64,000 nucleotides of DNA, from assembly GCA_048498515.1 (NCBI GenBank), contig JBEHXV010000025.1, positions 1 through 64,000 on the forward strand, read 5' to 3'. Below the pieces are notes generated by a model. That model had not been told where the DNA came from. It saw only the letters and a program-made list of their open reading frames with translations, and ran no database searches. How positions within the stretch are numbered: position 1 is the first letter of the stretch; each line of letters opens with the position of its first letter. Position numbers and translations under genes: made by a program. The DNA comes from UBA4416 sp048498515. Lineage in GTDB: Bacteria; Bacteroidota; Bacteroidia; B-17B0; Aurantibacillaceae. Positions 63,453-64,000 of the stretch are shown piece after piece.

Positions 63453-64000
63453 ATGAGTAACACACCTGGTTATAAGCGCGTCGCTAATCCCTTTGAATTT
63501 TTACTTGTTCTATTGTGCTGCTTTTTAAGCCCCGCTTTTTTCTGTAGCGAGATCCATGACCCTAAAATTGAGAACCTTCTTCTTCATGCAAAAACCATCC
63601 GTCATGCCAATGTAGATTCGTCGGTGGTATATGCTACAAAGGCGTTGGCTCTGTCAGAGCAATTGGGCGATGCTTACCTGCAGGGAAAAAGTATGTCAAC
63701 ATTGGCTTCGTCGCTGCGTTATCAGGGAGGTAGTACCGAAAAAGTAATTGACCTGTTGCAGAAATCGGTGACCATTTTTAAAAGTATTCATGAAAAAGAG
63801 TTATTGGGTAGGACTTACATTACATTGGGGCTTTGTTTTGACGATAAAGCGGATTATCAATCGGCCCTGAAGTATAATTTTATGGCGCTGGATGTGTTTA
63901 ATGAATTTAGTTTTGCCGATGGCATACAGGAGGTCAGCAATAACATAGCGGTTATTTATGAAGACCTGGACGATCCTAAGAATGCGTTGAAATATTACAT
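63453..64000 (+). CDS. TPR-repeat protein, truncated by the window edge
   Basis: At least 182 aa and open at 64000. A signal or membrane segment (FEFLLVLLCCFLSPAFFCS) is followed by TPR repeats (YATKALALSEQLGDAYLQGK, LQKSVTIFKSIHEKELLGR, then YNFMALDVFNEFSF). In Bacteroidota such N-termini often continue into a histidine kinase, adenylate cyclase or LuxR domain, but that part is outside the window. ATG 63453. Confidence 0.8.
   Translation, partial: MSNTPGYKRVANPFEFLLVLLCCFLSPAFFCSEIHDPKIENLLLHAKTIRHANVDSSVVYATKALALSEQLGDAYLQGKSMSTLASSLRYQGGSTEKVIDLLQKSVTIFKSIHEKELLGRTYITLGLCFDDKADYQSALKYNFMALDVFNEFSFADGIQEVSNNIAVIYEDLDDPKNALKYY

Noticed and set aside
1..64000. tRNA, rRNA, CRISPR, toxin-antitoxin or prophage modules
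   Set aside because: I looked for tRNA T-arm motifs, regular repeat-spacer arrays and phage structural genes by eye and found none convincing; a proper scan could still find a missed tRNA.

Overview
The window is a gene-dense bacterial chromosome segment from a member of the Bacteroidota. Five things support this: proteins with type IX secretion (T9SS) C-terminal sorting domains, a GldM homologue, promoters of the TTTG-N19/20-TAnnTTTG type, signal peptides ending in AQ, and the layout of the mraZ-rsmH-ftsL-ftsI-murE-mraY cluster. The order within the phylum cannot be fixed from this sequence. No rRNA, tRNA, CRISPR array or prophage was seen.

Layout. 1-7010 (minus strand): start of the dcw cell-wall and division cluster, preceded by four 10-bp boxes that look like an MraZ operator. 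7197-8604 (plus): an acyltransferase and ispF. 8713-13226 (minus): a T9SS-exported esterase, an SGNH-fold lipoprotein lacking its catalytic Ser and His, a FadL/OmpP1 porin and methylmalonyl-CoA epimerase. 13314-17836 (plus): tatA, gatA, an Mrp ATPase and an unknown exported protein. 17874-23631: gldM without its usual partners, aspartokinase, corA, a beta-barrel and an ECF sigma factor. 23959-36922: lysS, a lipoprotein, a YD-like repeat protein, the YyaL/DUF255 protein, a metallo-beta-lactamase-fold hydrolase, a large TolB-like protein, a half-size TauE/SafE protein, a UPF0316 protein and an AsmA protein. 37152-44658: pepF, a DUF5606 protein, a DUF4349 lipoprotein and nrdB-nrdA with a long, possibly structured spacer.

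44777-54149 is the more variable part: small exported proteins, an M50-like protease, a REP-associated (Y1/HUH) transposase bracketed by its own palindromes, T9SS cargo, an RprX/RprY-like two-component pair and two tandem paralogues with a four-cysteine N-terminal module. 54192-60023 holds two divergent operons: VWA, SIMPL and rhodanese-like envelope proteins on the minus strand, and a TPR histidine kinase with a LytTR regulator on the plus strand. The region between them carries a 21-bp-period direct repeat suited to a LytTR protein. The right end has an ORF6N protein, pepD, a methyltransferase, a COQ7-like diiron protein and a truncated TPR protein.

The intergenic DNA is unusually rich in dispersed palindromic repeats. 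At least eight families are visible. Several sit inside the dcw cluster, and one appears to be translated into the N-terminus of a predicted protein.
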